A stretch of 64,000 bases of DNA, taken from assembly GCF_029624125.1 (NCBI RefSeq), contig NZ_JARSBN010000007.1, positions 1 to 64,000 of the forward strand. Direction: 5' to 3'. Below the pieces are notes generated by a model. The model did no database searches, was not told the DNA's origin, and saw only the letters and a list, made by a program, of their open reading frames with translations. Positions within the stretch are counted from its first letter, which is position 1, and every line of letters starts with the position of its first letter. This DNA is from Winogradskyella marincola (GTDB lineage: Bacteria; Bacteroidota; Bacteroidia; Flavobacteriales; Flavobacteriaceae). Below, piece by piece: positions 1 through 9,982 of the stretch. The position numbers and the translations under genes are program-made.

Positions 1-81
1 TGAAATTATTTTTGCCTTTTTTTAACCCCAAACAACCAACACCTTGTATAACAACTATATGAGGTCTTATTTTTTTTTTGA

Positions 82-2049
82 TCACAAGAAAAAATCCCAA
101 ACTAAACCAAATCGAATAGTGAAATCTCTATATGGATGGTTTGGAGCTGAGAAATAATCATAACCTGTGAATGATGAATTAAAGTGCTCAGCTTTTAAAA
201 AAATGCGTGTTTGCCTTACTTTAGCATTTATAAAAAAGTCTAATCTTGGAAAGCCGCCAAGCTTGGTTGTGTTCTGTGTATAGAATTCTGCCAAAAGTGG
301 ATCGTAACCATTCATATTATACTCTGTAAAATAATTGAATGTTATACCTGTTTGAAGCTGCATGGCTTTTTTAAAGATATGATTAGAATAATAAAGGGTA
401 TTTCTGGAAATAAAAGTAGGTACATTTAAAACTTCAGAATCGCTAAGAACATTTTGATACATTATTGTATTATCTAATGCAAACTTACCTACCTTGATCT
501 CTCTTTGTGCTTTTACTCTTATATATTGTACTGATCTATTATACTGCTTTGGTTTTATCACTTTAACACCTTCATCATCTATCTGCTCTAAATTGAAATA
601 TGTATAATTTTCAATATTAGATAAATCAAAAGTGGCATTAAATAGTTTTTGAGATTGAATGTTGAATCTTAACTGTTGAGTATTTACATTTTTAAAATCA
701 TTGAAATTATACCAATTATAATTAGTATAATCACTTTGATATAAAAGATAATTATAGTTTGGCAACTTAGAACTGACATTTACACCACCTGATATCCTAA
801 TATCGTCACTTAATTTTAAACCTAATTCTGCGTCAATATAACTACCTGTAAATTCATCGGACAAATTTAAACTTGCTTTACTTTTTAAGTTTATAGATTT
901 TAAAGTTTTATTATACGACGCATCTAGTCCAATATAATTTCCTTTAATTCTATTTGGTATTAACTGATCAGAAAATAAAACTACGCTATTGTAGCCATAA
1001 TTAATATCTGTATAATTAATACCAAAACTTACCTCTCCTAAAAGGTCGTTAATGTATTCTAAATAAATTTTTGTTCTAAAATCCTCTAAAGTTACTTTAT
1101 CATTAATTTTACTCGTAAATGAATCTCCGAAAAAAGCACTAGAAGGTGTATCTTGATAATATTGGAAATATTTATCCTCAAAAGAGATTTCGTTTACGAC
1201 GGCAAGCCTATTAGTATTAGTTGAATCTTTTTGGTTGACTATAGCATACGAATGATTTAAGAAAAAGCGCTTACCCTCTAAGATGCTTTCAGCATTTTCA
1301 ATATTGAGATCAAAAACTGACCTATCAATAAACTCTTCATCACCTGATGTGAAACTTTCAATATCGTCATCTTTAATGCCACCATTCTCTTGATTGAGTA
1401 AATCTTGCATAACAATATGAGCCTTTGCCGTATACCTATTATTCTTTGTTATATAATTAGTACTTATTCTAAAATTTCCTGTACTTGTTAAAGCATCTTG
1501 ATAATTCCCCAGTGACCTGAGACCTTTATAGGCAATTGAAAAATTGAACTGTTTGGATAGATTTACTGAAAAGAATGCATCTAACATTTGCCCTTGCTCA
1601 AATGCTGTTTTATATGTCAATCTTGTCCATGGTGTAGGAACCTGGTAATATTGCACATCATTTTTGTCCATATAATTATAATGCCTAGCTCTTGCACCAA
1701 ACAATGGGCTGGTTTCAAAATTAATTGCATTAAAGCTTAATGAATTATACGTCTGACCTATGTTGGCAAAAGGCATTAAACCAAAATTATCTTTTTGAAG
1801 ATAGTTGAACTTGTAATCCTTCCTTATTGTTAGTGTAGTATCAACCATAGAAGTATCTACCTCTGTATTGAACTGCAAATACATATCTATTGAGGCTACA
1901 TCTTTAAAACCTCGAGACCGTTTAGTGTCCGTAGAATCATTTAAGTTTCGTGAACCTTTAGGAGCGTTTGTACTATTCAATTTTATTTGAGCATTAACAT
2001 TCGCTGTAACAAAACAAAACAAAAAAATTATAAATATTTTACGTCGCAT
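82..2049 (-). CDS. putative outer-membrane porin (Porin_10-like)
   Basis: A 655-residue exported protein. A signal peptide is visible (about residues 1-20, ending VNAQ). The rest is rich in alternating aromatic and polar strands, and the chain ends in Phe-Phe-Leu as is common for outer-membrane beta-barrels. Length, the early SIDMYLQFNTEVDTS stretch and the barrel-like strand pattern fit the Bacteroidota putative porin family (Porin_10). It probably forms a passive channel; the substrate cannot be told from sequence. It lies downstream of the S8 protease gene on the same strand but is separated from it by a hairpin terminator, so it is likely a separate transcript. The family call is from recognition, not a search. 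Confidence 0.7.
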   Translation of the reverse strand: MRRKIFIIFLFCFVTANVNAQIKLNSTNAPKGSRNLNDSTDTKRSRGFKDVASIDMYLQFNTEVDTSMVDTTLTIRKDYKFNYLQKDNFGLMPFANIGQTYNSLSFNAINFETSPLFGARARHYNYMDKNDVQYYQVPTPWTRLTYKTAFEQGQMLDAFFSVNLSKQFNFSIAYKGLRSLGNYQDALTSTGNFRISTNYITKNNRYTAKAHIVMQDLLNQENGGIKDDDIESFTSGDEEFIDRSVFDLNIENAESILEGKRFFLNHSYAIVNQKDSTNTNRLAVVNEISFEDKYFQYYQDTPSSAFFGDSFTSKINDKVTLEDFRTKIYLEYINDLLGEVSFGINYTDINYGYNSVVLFSDQLIPNRIKGNYIGLDASYNKTLKSINLKSKASLNLSDEFTGSYIDAELGLKLSDDIRISGGVNVSSKLPNYNYLLYQSDYTNYNWYNFNDFKNVNTQQLRFNIQSQKLFNATFDLSNIENYTYFNLEQIDDEGVKVIKPKQYNRSVQYIRVKAQREIKVGKFALDNTIMYQNVLSDSEVLNVPTFISRNTLYYSNHIFKKAMQLQTGITFNYFTEYNMNGYDPLLAEFYTQNTTKLGGFPRLDFFINAKVRQTRIFLKAEHFNSSFTGYDYFSAPNHPYRDFTIRFGLVWDFFL

Positions 2050-2127
2050 CTATTCAAATATAAACTAAAACAAAGTAAACTATATTTTATTGTTTTAGCG
2101 AGAAGAATTACAAATTACTTAACACAA

Positions 2128-2158
2128 AAAAAGACCAACATGATTGTTGGTCTTTTAA
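2128..2158 (-). terminator. rho-independent terminator after the S8 protease
   Basis: Perfect 11-bp arms (AAAGACCAACA at 2130-2140 and TGTTGGTCTTT at 2145-2155) around a TGAT loop. Read on the minus strand the stem is followed by a run of T. It lies just beyond the stop codon of the protease gene. Confidence 0.85.
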
Positions 2159-2178
2159 TTTTGATTTGAATTATAGAA

Positions 2179-4158
2179 TTATTCGATAACAAGCTTATGA
2201 GATGTTGTTCTATTTCCCTCTGAAATATTTACCATATAAACACCTGCTTTAGCATTTTCTAAAATAATCTTTTCTTTAAAAATCGAAGATGTATTTGTAA
2301 AACTATTGTTATATACAAGTCTACCTTGTAAATCATACACATCTACTTTAACATCATTACTTGTACTATTACTATTAGACTCAAAAGTAATAGTGAACTT
2401 ACCTTTAGAAGGGTTAGGATAAACAGCTAACTTCCTAGCTAAATCATTATCATCAACGCTTAATGTTAAGTTATTACCTGTAACTACTAATGAAAAATCT
2501 TGACTTTGAGGATCGAAAGGTCCACCTACAGTTCCTTTTAACGTACCTTTATGAGAAACTGTTAATGTATACATACCAGTAGCAGGCACATCAATATCAA
2601 CTCGTTCTATATTATCTACAATATTATCGCCTTTTGAGTTTGTAAATGCACTTCCAGAAAAATCAAGCTTCCAAGGCATGTATGTAGTAGTGCCATCAGA
2701 AATACGTAAATCTAAATCATTCACTAATCTTGGTGTAGGGTCATTAGCTGGACCATTGGCAATATTACCTGGCATATCTGTCCAACAAATAGTAGCTGAT
2801 AATTTTTCTCCAGCTTGAGCAGAGAAAGTATAGGTGTATGTTTCGCCTTGACCTAAAGTCAATTCATCAACAACAGCCTGAGAACCATCAGCATCAGTAA
2901 GTGTTTGTGCTGCTTCACGAGCATTTAAGAAACCCCATCCAAACTTTGGATCAGGACCTGTAGCCGCGTTATCATCTATTGCAGTATGGCAAACCAAGGC
3001 TTTTAACGTTGAAGAATTCATATACTCTCCTCGTAATTGACTGTAATACTGTTGTAACAAAGTTAATGTACCAGTAGTATTAGGAGCTGCCATAGAAGTA
3101 CCTGTAAAAATTGAGTAAGTATTATTAGGAGTCGCTGATTCTAAATCAGTACCATCAGCAGCTATATCTGGTTTAATACGCAAATCATCCGTAGGCCCCT
3201 GACTACTTCCTGTATTAATAATTAAATTTGTTAACTCATAGTTACCGCTAAAAAGGGGTTGTTCAGCTGAGGCTGGACTTGCGTTTGCTACAATTAAACT
3301 GTTTTTTGCATTTTTATCTGTAGTTAATTTATCATAACCAGCTAACATTCCACCGGAATAACTAACTGTACCTGAATTACCAGCTGAATACACTCCTAAA
3401 TATTTAGGATTATTTCTAGCAATGAGGTCAACATTTCTAGCACTTTGAGTATACGCTCCAATTAATGATGCATCTAGCTGACTACCACCAGTTCCTATTG
3501 GTACACCATATGAATGGTTTGATAAAATGATAGGGTTAGTAGCAGCATTTACGGCTGAAACTATTTCAGTCTCATCATTATCCCAATTATAGGATTTAAC
3601 ATTAACATTAGATGCCATTCCATGCGCATCAACATTTACTCCTTTTGCTGAAATAGTCCCTGCGACATGGGTGCCATGAGTACTGGAAGGACCTGGATCA
3701 TCAGTATCTGACATAGAATTATCAATTACTGTAACACGTGTAACTGTATTAGTAGAATTTTGAAATTCTGCATGTGTATTATCTACAGGTCCACCATCCC
3801 AAACACCAACTGTCATACCAGTGCCGTCTAAATCTAAGCCCATGCTTCCACCTACCCACAACTCTACTGTTTTGGTTGCTCTTGCAGCTTCTAGGTTATC
3901 CGTAGATCTATAAATTGGTTTCCCATCATAGACATCATATATACACACTAATTTATATCCATCATTGACTAAAGTAGCTTTAACAGAAGGGTTATTTAAT
4001 AAAAAAGTATTTACTCTTGCTTTTCTTAAATTCTCTTGTTCACTAAGTTCAACAAGCAGTTGTTTGTTTTCTTCAGAAATATCATTACTTAATTCTTGGG
4101 CATAAATACCGTAGGTAAAAAGTAATACAATAGAAAATAAAATTTTTCTCATGTTCAT
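2179..4158 (-). CDS. S8 (subtilisin-type) serine protease with T9SS type A sorting domain
   Basis: A 659-residue secreted protease. Signal peptide about 1-20 (ends IYAQ). The subtilisin triad is visible: Asp121 in VGVWDGG, His161 in STHGTHVAG and Ser355 in TGTSMAAP. A proprotein-convertase/jelly-roll-like beta domain (about 455-570) follows. The C-terminus (about 580-659, starting LAVYPNPSKGKF) is a classic type A Por secretion sorting domain, so it should be exported through the T9SS and either released or anchored on the surface. ATG at 4158 gives MNMRKILF; Met3 is an equally possible start. It lies downstream of the SusC/SusD/lipoprotein genes but behind their terminator. Likely role is extracellular protein digestion; this is inference from family and context. 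Confidence 0.92.
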   Translation of the reverse strand: MNMRKILFSIVLLFTYGIYAQELSNDISEENKQLLVELSEQENLRKARVNTFLLNNPSVKATLVNDGYKLVCIYDVYDGKPIYRSTDNLEAARATKTVELWVGGSMGLDLDGTGMTVGVWDGGPVDNTHAEFQNSTNTVTRVTVIDNSMSDTDDPGPSSTHGTHVAGTISAKGVNVDAHGMASNVNVKSYNWDNDETEIVSAVNAATNPIILSNHSYGVPIGTGGSQLDASLIGAYTQSARNVDLIARNNPKYLGVYSAGNSGTVSYSGGMLAGYDKLTTDKNAKNSLIVANASPASAEQPLFSGNYELTNLIINTGSSQGPTDDLRIKPDIAADGTDLESATPNNTYSIFTGTSMAAPNTTGTLTLLQQYYSQLRGEYMNSSTLKALVCHTAIDDNAATGPDPKFGWGFLNAREAAQTLTDADGSQAVVDELTLGQGETYTYTFSAQAGEKLSATICWTDMPGNIANGPANDPTPRLVNDLDLRISDGTTTYMPWKLDFSGSAFTNSKGDNIVDNIERVDIDVPATGMYTLTVSHKGTLKGTVGGPFDPQSQDFSLVVTGNNLTLSVDDNDLARKLAVYPNPSKGKFTITFESNSNSTSNDVKVDVYDLQGRLVYNNSFTNTSSIFKEKIILENAKAGVYMVNISEGNRTTSHKLVIE

Positions 4159-4216
4159 AGGTATTGAAATTTTTGACGCAATATAAAGATATTTTAAATC
4201 ATATCATAAATAAAAA

Positions 4217-4248
4217 TAAAAGGCCACCTCTATGAGGTGACCTTTTAA
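4217..4248 (-). terminator. terminator after the SusC-SusD-lipoprotein operon
   Basis: Inverted repeat AAAGGCCACCTC / GAGGTGACCTTT with one G-U type mismatch and a TAT loop, followed on the minus strand by an A/T-rich tail. It closes the operon whose last gene stops at 4276. Confidence 0.75.
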
Positions 4249-4275
4249 AAAATTTGTAATTACTAAATAATTAAT

Positions 4276-5022
4276 CTAGTTGACTGTATAAGTTGCAGAA
4301 TCTTGTGTTGTAACAGGATATCCACCACCAGCATCTGGTGTTGATCCTGAAGCTAATGTAGCCCCGCCAGATGTCACAGTATAACTTGTACCTCCGTCTC
4401 CATATAAATCATATACAACGATACCATAATTTCCAGAAGGTAAACAGAAATCAAAGCTTATAGTACTGTTATCTAAATCATCATACTCACTACCCGAACC
4501 TCCTGTCTGAACAACAGTTGGAGTCCCAGATAAATCATATATTTCCCATACACATTCCTCAGCATAAGCATCAAATGTTAATTCTAAACTTACTATAGTA
4601 TCTAAACACGTTTCTGTAAAATTTAGGGTAAGAGGATTACCAAAATCCATACCTACTTCATCAGAGAAATCTAAAATTAAACTTTGAGACACAAAGCTTA
4701 AATCATCATTATCTGTAACTGTTATTGATATAGATCCTACATTAGATCCGCCAGGAATAGTAACTGTTGAAGGTACTGTGTAAGGGCTAGCTAATGTTGA
4801 AGCATCATCAACAATTACAGTATATGTACGATCTGAACTAGTTGTTTCACTTGCTGCAACAGCTACTTCAAAAGTTTGTGTTGCACCATTGTCTACAGTA
4901 TAGGCTCTTGGACCTTGCTCAAAACCTACATAGTTAGACAACTCTGAACTATCGTCTTGTTCACAATTGAACATTAAGGTTACAGCTAAAAAAACTGTAA
5001 AATATTTAAAATATTTATTCAT
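4276..5022 (-). CDS. surface lipoprotein with Calx-beta-like domain, third gene of SusCD operon
   Basis: A 248-residue lipoprotein. I chose ATG at 5022 (MNKYFKYF) because it starts a good lipoprotein signal with lipobox LMFNC; the upstream in-frame ATG at 5073 would overlap susD and lacks a signal. The N-terminal half (about 25-125) has the DRTYTVIVDD...SISITVTDNDD pattern of Calx-beta/DUF4843-like domains. The C-terminal half carries VYDLYGDGGTSYTV, a motif common in secreted Bacteroidota beta-sandwich domains. It follows SusD by 10 bp and probably acts as an accessory surface binding protein for the same nutrient. The ligand is unknown. Confidence 0.65.
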   Translation of the reverse strand: MNKYFKYFTVFLAVTLMFNCEQDDSSELSNYVGFEQGPRAYTVDNGATQTFEVAVAASETTSSDRTYTVIVDDASTLASPYTVPSTVTIPGGSNVGSISITVTDNDDLSFVSQSLILDFSDEVGMDFGNPLTLNFTETCLDTIVSLELTFDAYAEECVWEIYDLSGTPTVVQTGGSGSEYDDLDNSTISFDFCLPSGNYGIVVYDLYGDGGTSYTVTSGGATLASGSTPDAGGGYPVTTQDSATYTVN

Positions 5023-5032
5023 AATTTTAATT

Positions 5033-6529
5033 TTAGTTTTGGCCGTTAATAAGTCCATTATTAATAATTTCAACTTCAGGTATTTGGAAACTCATCTCAT
5101 CTGAATCGTATGCAAATGACTCGCCTGAACGATACACATGGTTAGTTCCACGAGTTACTGTGGCTTGATTACGTTTCATTGCTAAATAACTCTTACCTTC
5201 ACCCCAAAGTTCAATTCTTGTTTGTAAGTAAATTTCGTCAAGAAGAGCTTGACCTGATAAAGGTGTAATTGTAGCAGAGGCTTCTGCAGCACCAACACGT
5301 GGTGTTAAAAAGTCTATCATCATCGCCTTAGCAGTTGCTTCACCACCAGCAGCACCTGATTTAGCAGCAGACTCTGCACTTAAAAGAATAAACTCTTCTA
5401 CTCTCATATGAATTAAATCAGTAGTAATTATATACTGTCCACCAATAGTACGACCTGGATCAAAAAATTTGTTGATTGGCTGTAAAGCTCCAGTAGCAGT
5501 AGCAAATTGATCTTTTCTCACATCACCTTCAGGGATTTGAGAATATAATAAATCATCAATAGATTTAGAATCACCAGCCCAAGCATAACTATAGGTAAAA
5601 GGATCTACTTGACCCCACCAATCAATTAATTGGTGTCCTAAGTCTTCTGTTAAATCATAACCCCAGATCCAAGATGCGGTATTCACATCATTAAAACCAG
5701 AACCTGCTCCAGGGAATACTAATTGACCAGCTGTAGTTGGAGAATAAGCACTAATTAAATTATCTGCTTGAACTTTTGCTTCAGGGTACATCCCCATAGC
5801 AGCATACGTATATGCTAAAAATCCTTGTGCTACAGTTTTATCAATTAAATTCTTAGCAGACCTAGTATAACCATCCAATAACTCAATAGCGTGAGTTAAA
5901 TCACTAACTACCTGATCATATATATCTCCTGCAGGCACTTTAGCCAAACTAAAAGTATCTATATTATAGAAAGGCAGTACTTCTTGCGCTGGATCATAAG
6001 ATCTTTGATACAATTGTAGCAAATAGAAATATGCATAAGCACGATAAGTCTTTGCTTGTCCTAAGATTCGTTTAGACTCATCATTTTCAGGCACAACATC
6101 ATTTCCTCCAATAGAAGAAATCACAGTATTTGCAACACTGATAATTCTGTAATAGTATATCCAAATTATCTCATTTTCTTCTTGGGTAAAATCTACAGGT
6201 GCAATTAAGTTAGCAGCATCATTATACCAACCATAAGCACTAGTTGAAAGTGCCATATCACCACAAGTCATATCCATCCAAATATCTACAGCCTTTTGTC
6301 CAAAATCAAAATGTCTAGTACCAGTTACTGCAAATGGTTCAATAATAAAACTTGTAATACCATTTAAAGATCCTTCTAACAATGCAGGATAATTATCTGA
6401 ATGATCTGCTATTGTTTCTGAGGTTAAAACATTTGTTTGTTCTCCTTCTAAAAATTCATCGTTACACCCCAAAAAAAACATTGAGGTTAACATCATTCCG
6501 TAAATTAACTTTTTTTTCATATTCATCAC
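5033..6529 (-). CDS. RagB/SusD family nutrient-binding outer-membrane lipoprotein
   Basis: A 498-residue SusD-like protein. Lipoprotein signal with lipobox MFFLGC near residue 22, followed by the acidic DEFLEGEQ start typical of mature SusD proteins. The alpha-helical TPR-like body contains the SusD motifs AKTYRAYAYFYLLQLYQRSYD and LSAESAAKSG. The C-terminal segment RTRIELWGEGKSYLAMKRN (as QTRIELWGEGKSYLAMKRN here) and the ending IPEVEIINNG are also family-typical. It works as the lid of the SusC transporter at the cell surface. Starts at 6529, 6526 and 6520 are all in frame within MMNMKKK; I give the longest. The gap to susC is 7 bp, so the two are cotranscribed. Confidence 0.95.
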   Translation of the reverse strand: MMNMKKKLIYGMMLTSMFFLGCNDEFLEGEQTNVLTSETIADHSDNYPALLEGSLNGITSFIIEPFAVTGTRHFDFGQKAVDIWMDMTCGDMALSTSAYGWYNDAANLIAPVDFTQEENEIIWIYYYRIISVANTVISSIGGNDVVPENDESKRILGQAKTYRAYAYFYLLQLYQRSYDPAQEVLPFYNIDTFSLAKVPAGDIYDQVVSDLTHAIELLDGYTRSAKNLIDKTVAQGFLAYTYAAMGMYPEAKVQADNLISAYSPTTAGQLVFPGAGSGFNDVNTASWIWGYDLTEDLGHQLIDWWGQVDPFTYSYAWAGDSKSIDDLLYSQIPEGDVRKDQFATATGALQPINKFFDPGRTIGGQYIITTDLIHMRVEEFILLSAESAAKSGAAGGEATAKAMMIDFLTPRVGAAEASATITPLSGQALLDEIYLQTRIELWGEGKSYLAMKRNQATVTRGTNHVYRSGESFAYDSDEMSFQIPEVEIINNGLINGQN

Positions 6530-6536
6530 TTTTTTT

Positions 6537-9500
6537 TTAAAATTCTATTTTGGCACCAAGACTAAAAGTGGTCATCGGCATATATATACCTGAATTACTA
6601 GAACCAATTAAAGTTGTTGGGTTTAAACCATCTCTTGCACTCAACATCATTAAATTATCTCCAGAAATGTATACGTTAAATTTGCTAAGTTTTAGAGCTT
6701 CTACAGCATCAGCTGGCAAATTATATCCTAACCTAATATTGTTAAGAGATAGATAATCAGCCTTAGTTAAGAAACGTGTTGACGTACCATTAAACTGCAC
6801 ATCTGTATTAAAACCAGCTGATTGTCTTGGTACATTAGTAATATCTCCTGGCTCTTGCCACGCATTTTGCATATCAGTATGCCAGTTTGTCGTACCAATT
6901 AAATCTCTATTCTCCATCAATCTAGCATAACCAGAGTCGTAAACATATCCGCCGATGCTATAACCAAATTGAGCAGATAAATCAAAATTCTTAAAACCAG
7001 TATTTATACGGAAACTTCCTCTTACATCAGGAATAGCCGATTTACCAACATATTTTTGAGTTCCTTCACTGTAGGTTGTTGTTGTTCTTTTTTGAACATT
7101 AGCATCAGGGTTTTCATCTAAATACACTGTTAAACTCGTAATAGTTTCATCACCATTAGCTTCATTAAACACACCATCACCATCAACATCGTTATAATAT
7201 GAATACCATAAAGCCGATCCAGTTGCCGGATCAACACCAGCCCATTCTCTCATATACCAATCGTATAATGAGTGTCCTTGAGAATATCTACCATCTAATA
7301 CTTTTGGCTCGCCAGTTGAAAAATCTATAGGCATTTCTACAATTTCGTTATCAAACATTTCACCATTAACATTAAGAGATAATCTAAAATCATTTGATGG
7401 TTTAAACACTTGAACTGTAGCATTAAACTCTATACCACTATTTCTAAGCTTCCCATCGTTATAAAGGATATAATCATCACCTGGAGAAGGTGGTAAGGTT
7501 TGCTCAAAGAAAAGATTAGTAGTATTCTTCACATAGTAATCTACATCTAAATCTAAATAACCATTAAACCAAGTACTCTCTAAACCAACCTGAGCAACTT
7601 TAGATGTTTCCCATGTTAAATCTACATTTTGTGCTTCACCATTAGGTGAGTAAGAAATAGAACCATCAGCAGTAGTATTGATATTAAAGAATTTATAACC
7701 GTAAAGTGTATTTACACCTTGATCCCCTATTACACCATAACTAGCTTTAAGCTTTAAGTAATCTATGAAATTTACATCAAAGAAATCTTCTTTAGAAACT
7801 ACCCATCCTAAACCAACAGAACCAAATGTACCCCATTTATCTCTAATAAATCTAGAAGAACCATCACGTCTAACAGATCCTGTTAAAAAGTATTTCTGAG
7901 CGTAGTTATAATTTACGTTTGCAAAATAACTATCTAAACTAGTTCTTGTTGTATAATTAGATGCTCTACCAAATGATGTAGTATATTGATTCAAACTTAA
8001 AGAAAAAGGTATAATTGCAGTCTGAGCAGCAGCACTAAAGAAATCAAATCTATTTACTGTAGATTCATGCGCTACAAAAGCTTCAATACCGTGATCTCCA
8101 TACTGCTTAGAAAAACGCAACATTTGAAGGAAGTTTTGATTAATATTTGTACGCTCAGTTCTGCTTAAGAAACCTTGACTAGAAGCACCTGCACCGTAGT
8201 AAGGGTTTTGCATTGAAGAAGCATTGAAAGTATTATATTGACCACTATACCTTGTCTCAAACTTTAACCAATCTGTTATATCTACACCAACGTTAAAGTT
8301 AGCCAGCACTGTCATTACATCAGTTCTTGACAAATCATAATTAGCATCTGCAATACCATTTGTAGCATTCCATGCTCTACGACCATATTCGTTACCATAA
8401 TCATATTGGGATCCACCAAAAATTGGGTCCGCCACTAAAACACCGTCAGTATCCCTAAGGAAAACATCATATATAGTTGGCGTTGTAGTTGTTAAGGCAA
8501 ATACATTTCCAGAACTACCTGCAGAACCTTCTGAACTTGATGAGTTGGTATATCTACCACCTGTTAATGCTATATTACTACCAACAGTTAACCAATCATA
8601 AGGTTTGTGCTCTACATTTAATCTCGTAGTATAACGTTTGTAATTAGACTTAATAGCATAACCTTCATCATCTAAGTATCCAAAAGAAAGTGCAAAACGA
8701 GTTTTCTCATTACCACCTCTAACCTGAACGTTTGCTTCGGTTCTAAGCCCGTCACTAAACGCTGCATCAGCCCATTTAGTCGGTGTAAATCTTCTTGAAA
8801 TACCAGAATTAAACTCTCCAGTAGCTGGATTGATTAAATCAGCACCAGCAGCGTTCCATATATTATAAGCATTATTAATACCTTCTGTAGTACCATAAAG
8901 ATTTGCACTTGCCCAAGCAGCAGGATCTGACTCACCCAGCAAAAGACCTTTATTTTTTAAAGACCTCCAAGACAATTCAATATAATCTTCAGGCGACTCT
9001 ATCACATCATATTGAGGCAAATACAGTGTATTAACACTTGTTTTAAAATCTACAGATACAACTGTTTTTCCAACCTTACCTTGCTTTGTTGTAATTACAA
9101 TCACACCATTAGCACCTCTAGATCCGTAGATAGAAGTCGCAGCAGCATCTTTTAAAATTGTCATACTCTCAATATCCGCAGGGTTTATCGACGAAAGATC
9201 ACTCGTATAAGGAGCACCGTCAACTATATATAATGGATCACGGTTACCATTCACAGAACCAAAACCACGAATACGTACTGTTGCATCAGAACCCGGAGCA
9301 CCAGACCCAGCAACAACATTAACACCCGCTACCTCACCTCTAAGTGCTTGAGAAACATTCGAAACAGCCTTTGCTTCAACATTTTCAGTTTCAATTTTAG
9401 TTGCGGTACCAGTGTAAGCTTCTTTAGTTGTTGTGTTATATCCTACAACTATTACTTCATCAAGAGAATTACCTTCTTTTAAAACAACGTCATATACATT

Positions 9501-9767
9501 AGATGCACCTACTGTTACTTCAATAGGATCCATACCAACATAAGATATAACAAGAATATCTCCTGAATTAACTCCAATGGTATACTTACCATCAAAGTCA
9601 GTTTGAGCACCTTTAGTAGTACCCTTTACAATTACACTTGCTCCAGGAAGCGGTAAACCGTCCGATTCAGTTGTAACTGTACCTGTGACCATTTTTTCTT
9701 GCGCAAAAGAAAATTGCATCACGAACGCCATAAAAAGCGTTAATAACCATGTTAACTTTAATTTCAT
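6537..9767 (-). CDS. SusC/RagA family TonB-dependent outer-membrane transporter
   Basis: A 1076-residue transporter. Signal peptide about 1-22 (FSFAQ). Next comes a CarboxypepD_reg-like domain (about 27-100, with LPLPGASVIVKGTTKG and the DFDGKYTI motif). The TonB plug domain is about 115-230, with LRGEVAGVNVV, RIRGFGSVNG and PLYIVDGAPY. A long 22-strand-type barrel runs to the final FSLGAKIEF. It imports large ligands captured by the SusD partner encoded 7 bp downstream, using TonB/proton-motive force. First gene of a three-gene operon with SusD and a Calx-beta-like lipoprotein. No glycoside hydrolase is nearby; the only secreted hydrolase next door is the S8 protease, which suggests peptide or glycopeptide substrates (inference). 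Confidence 0.97.
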   Translation of the reverse strand: MKLKLTWLLTLFMAFVMQFSFAQEKMVTGTVTTESDGLPLPGASVIVKGTTKGAQTDFDGKYTIGVNSGDILVISYVGMDPIEVTVGASNVYDVVLKEGNSLDEVIVVGYNTTTKEAYTGTATKIETENVEAKAVSNVSQALRGEVAGVNVVAGSGAPGSDATVRIRGFGSVNGNRDPLYIVDGAPYTSDLSSINPADIESMTILKDAAATSIYGSRGANGVIVITTKQGKVGKTVVSVDFKTSVNTLYLPQYDVIESPEDYIELSWRSLKNKGLLLGESDPAAWASANLYGTTEGINNAYNIWNAAGADLINPATGEFNSGISRRFTPTKWADAAFSDGLRTEANVQVRGGNEKTRFALSFGYLDDEGYAIKSNYKRYTTRLNVEHKPYDWLTVGSNIALTGGRYTNSSSSEGSAGSSGNVFALTTTTPTIYDVFLRDTDGVLVADPIFGGSQYDYGNEYGRRAWNATNGIADANYDLSRTDVMTVLANFNVGVDITDWLKFETRYSGQYNTFNASSMQNPYYGAGASSQGFLSRTERTNINQNFLQMLRFSKQYGDHGIEAFVAHESTVNRFDFFSAAAQTAIIPFSLSLNQYTTSFGRASNYTTRTSLDSYFANVNYNYAQKYFLTGSVRRDGSSRFIRDKWGTFGSVGLGWVVSKEDFFDVNFIDYLKLKASYGVIGDQGVNTLYGYKFFNINTTADGSISYSPNGEAQNVDLTWETSKVAQVGLESTWFNGYLDLDVDYYVKNTTNLFFEQTLPPSPGDDYILYNDGKLRNSGIEFNATVQVFKPSNDFRLSLNVNGEMFDNEIVEMPIDFSTGEPKVLDGRYSQGHSLYDWYMREWAGVDPATGSALWYSYYNDVDGDGVFNEANGDETITSLTVYLDENPDANVQKRTTTTYSEGTQKYVGKSAIPDVRGSFRINTGFKNFDLSAQFGYSIGGYVYDSGYARLMENRDLIGTTNWHTDMQNAWQEPGDITNVPRQSAGFNTDVQFNGTSTRFLTKADYLSLNNIRLGYNLPADAVEALKLSKFNVYISGDNLMMLSARDGLNPTTLIGSSNSGIYMPMTTFSLGAKIEF

Positions 9768-9933
9768 AAAACAATTATTTGAGTTAGTCTAGTTGCAAAC
9801 ATCTTAATTAAATATTAAATAAACAAGCGTTTTTGCCAAAAAAATGTTAATGGTTTTGCGATTTCATCAACAAAACTTAACTATAATTTAATTAGTGTTT
9901 TTTGACGCTTAACTCATTACATAGATACCAAAA

Positions 9934-9966
9934 TTGTAAAAGGGTTGCGTTAAAATATTAACTTTG
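9934..9966 (+). promoter_or_regulatory. predicted Bacteroidota promoter for rnhB
   Basis: TTG at 9934-9936 and TAACTTTG at 9959-9966, 22 bp apart, match the flavobacterial TTG-N17-23-TAnnTTTG pattern. The -7 box ends 16 bp before the TTG start codon of rnhB, so the leader would be very short. Confidence 0.45.
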
Positions 9967-9982
9967 TTCAAATTTTAACATT

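Noticed and set aside
1987..2169. 60-residue plus-strand ORF across the porin start and terminator
   Set aside because: It covers the porin signal peptide in antisense and the terminator hairpin; not a plausible gene.
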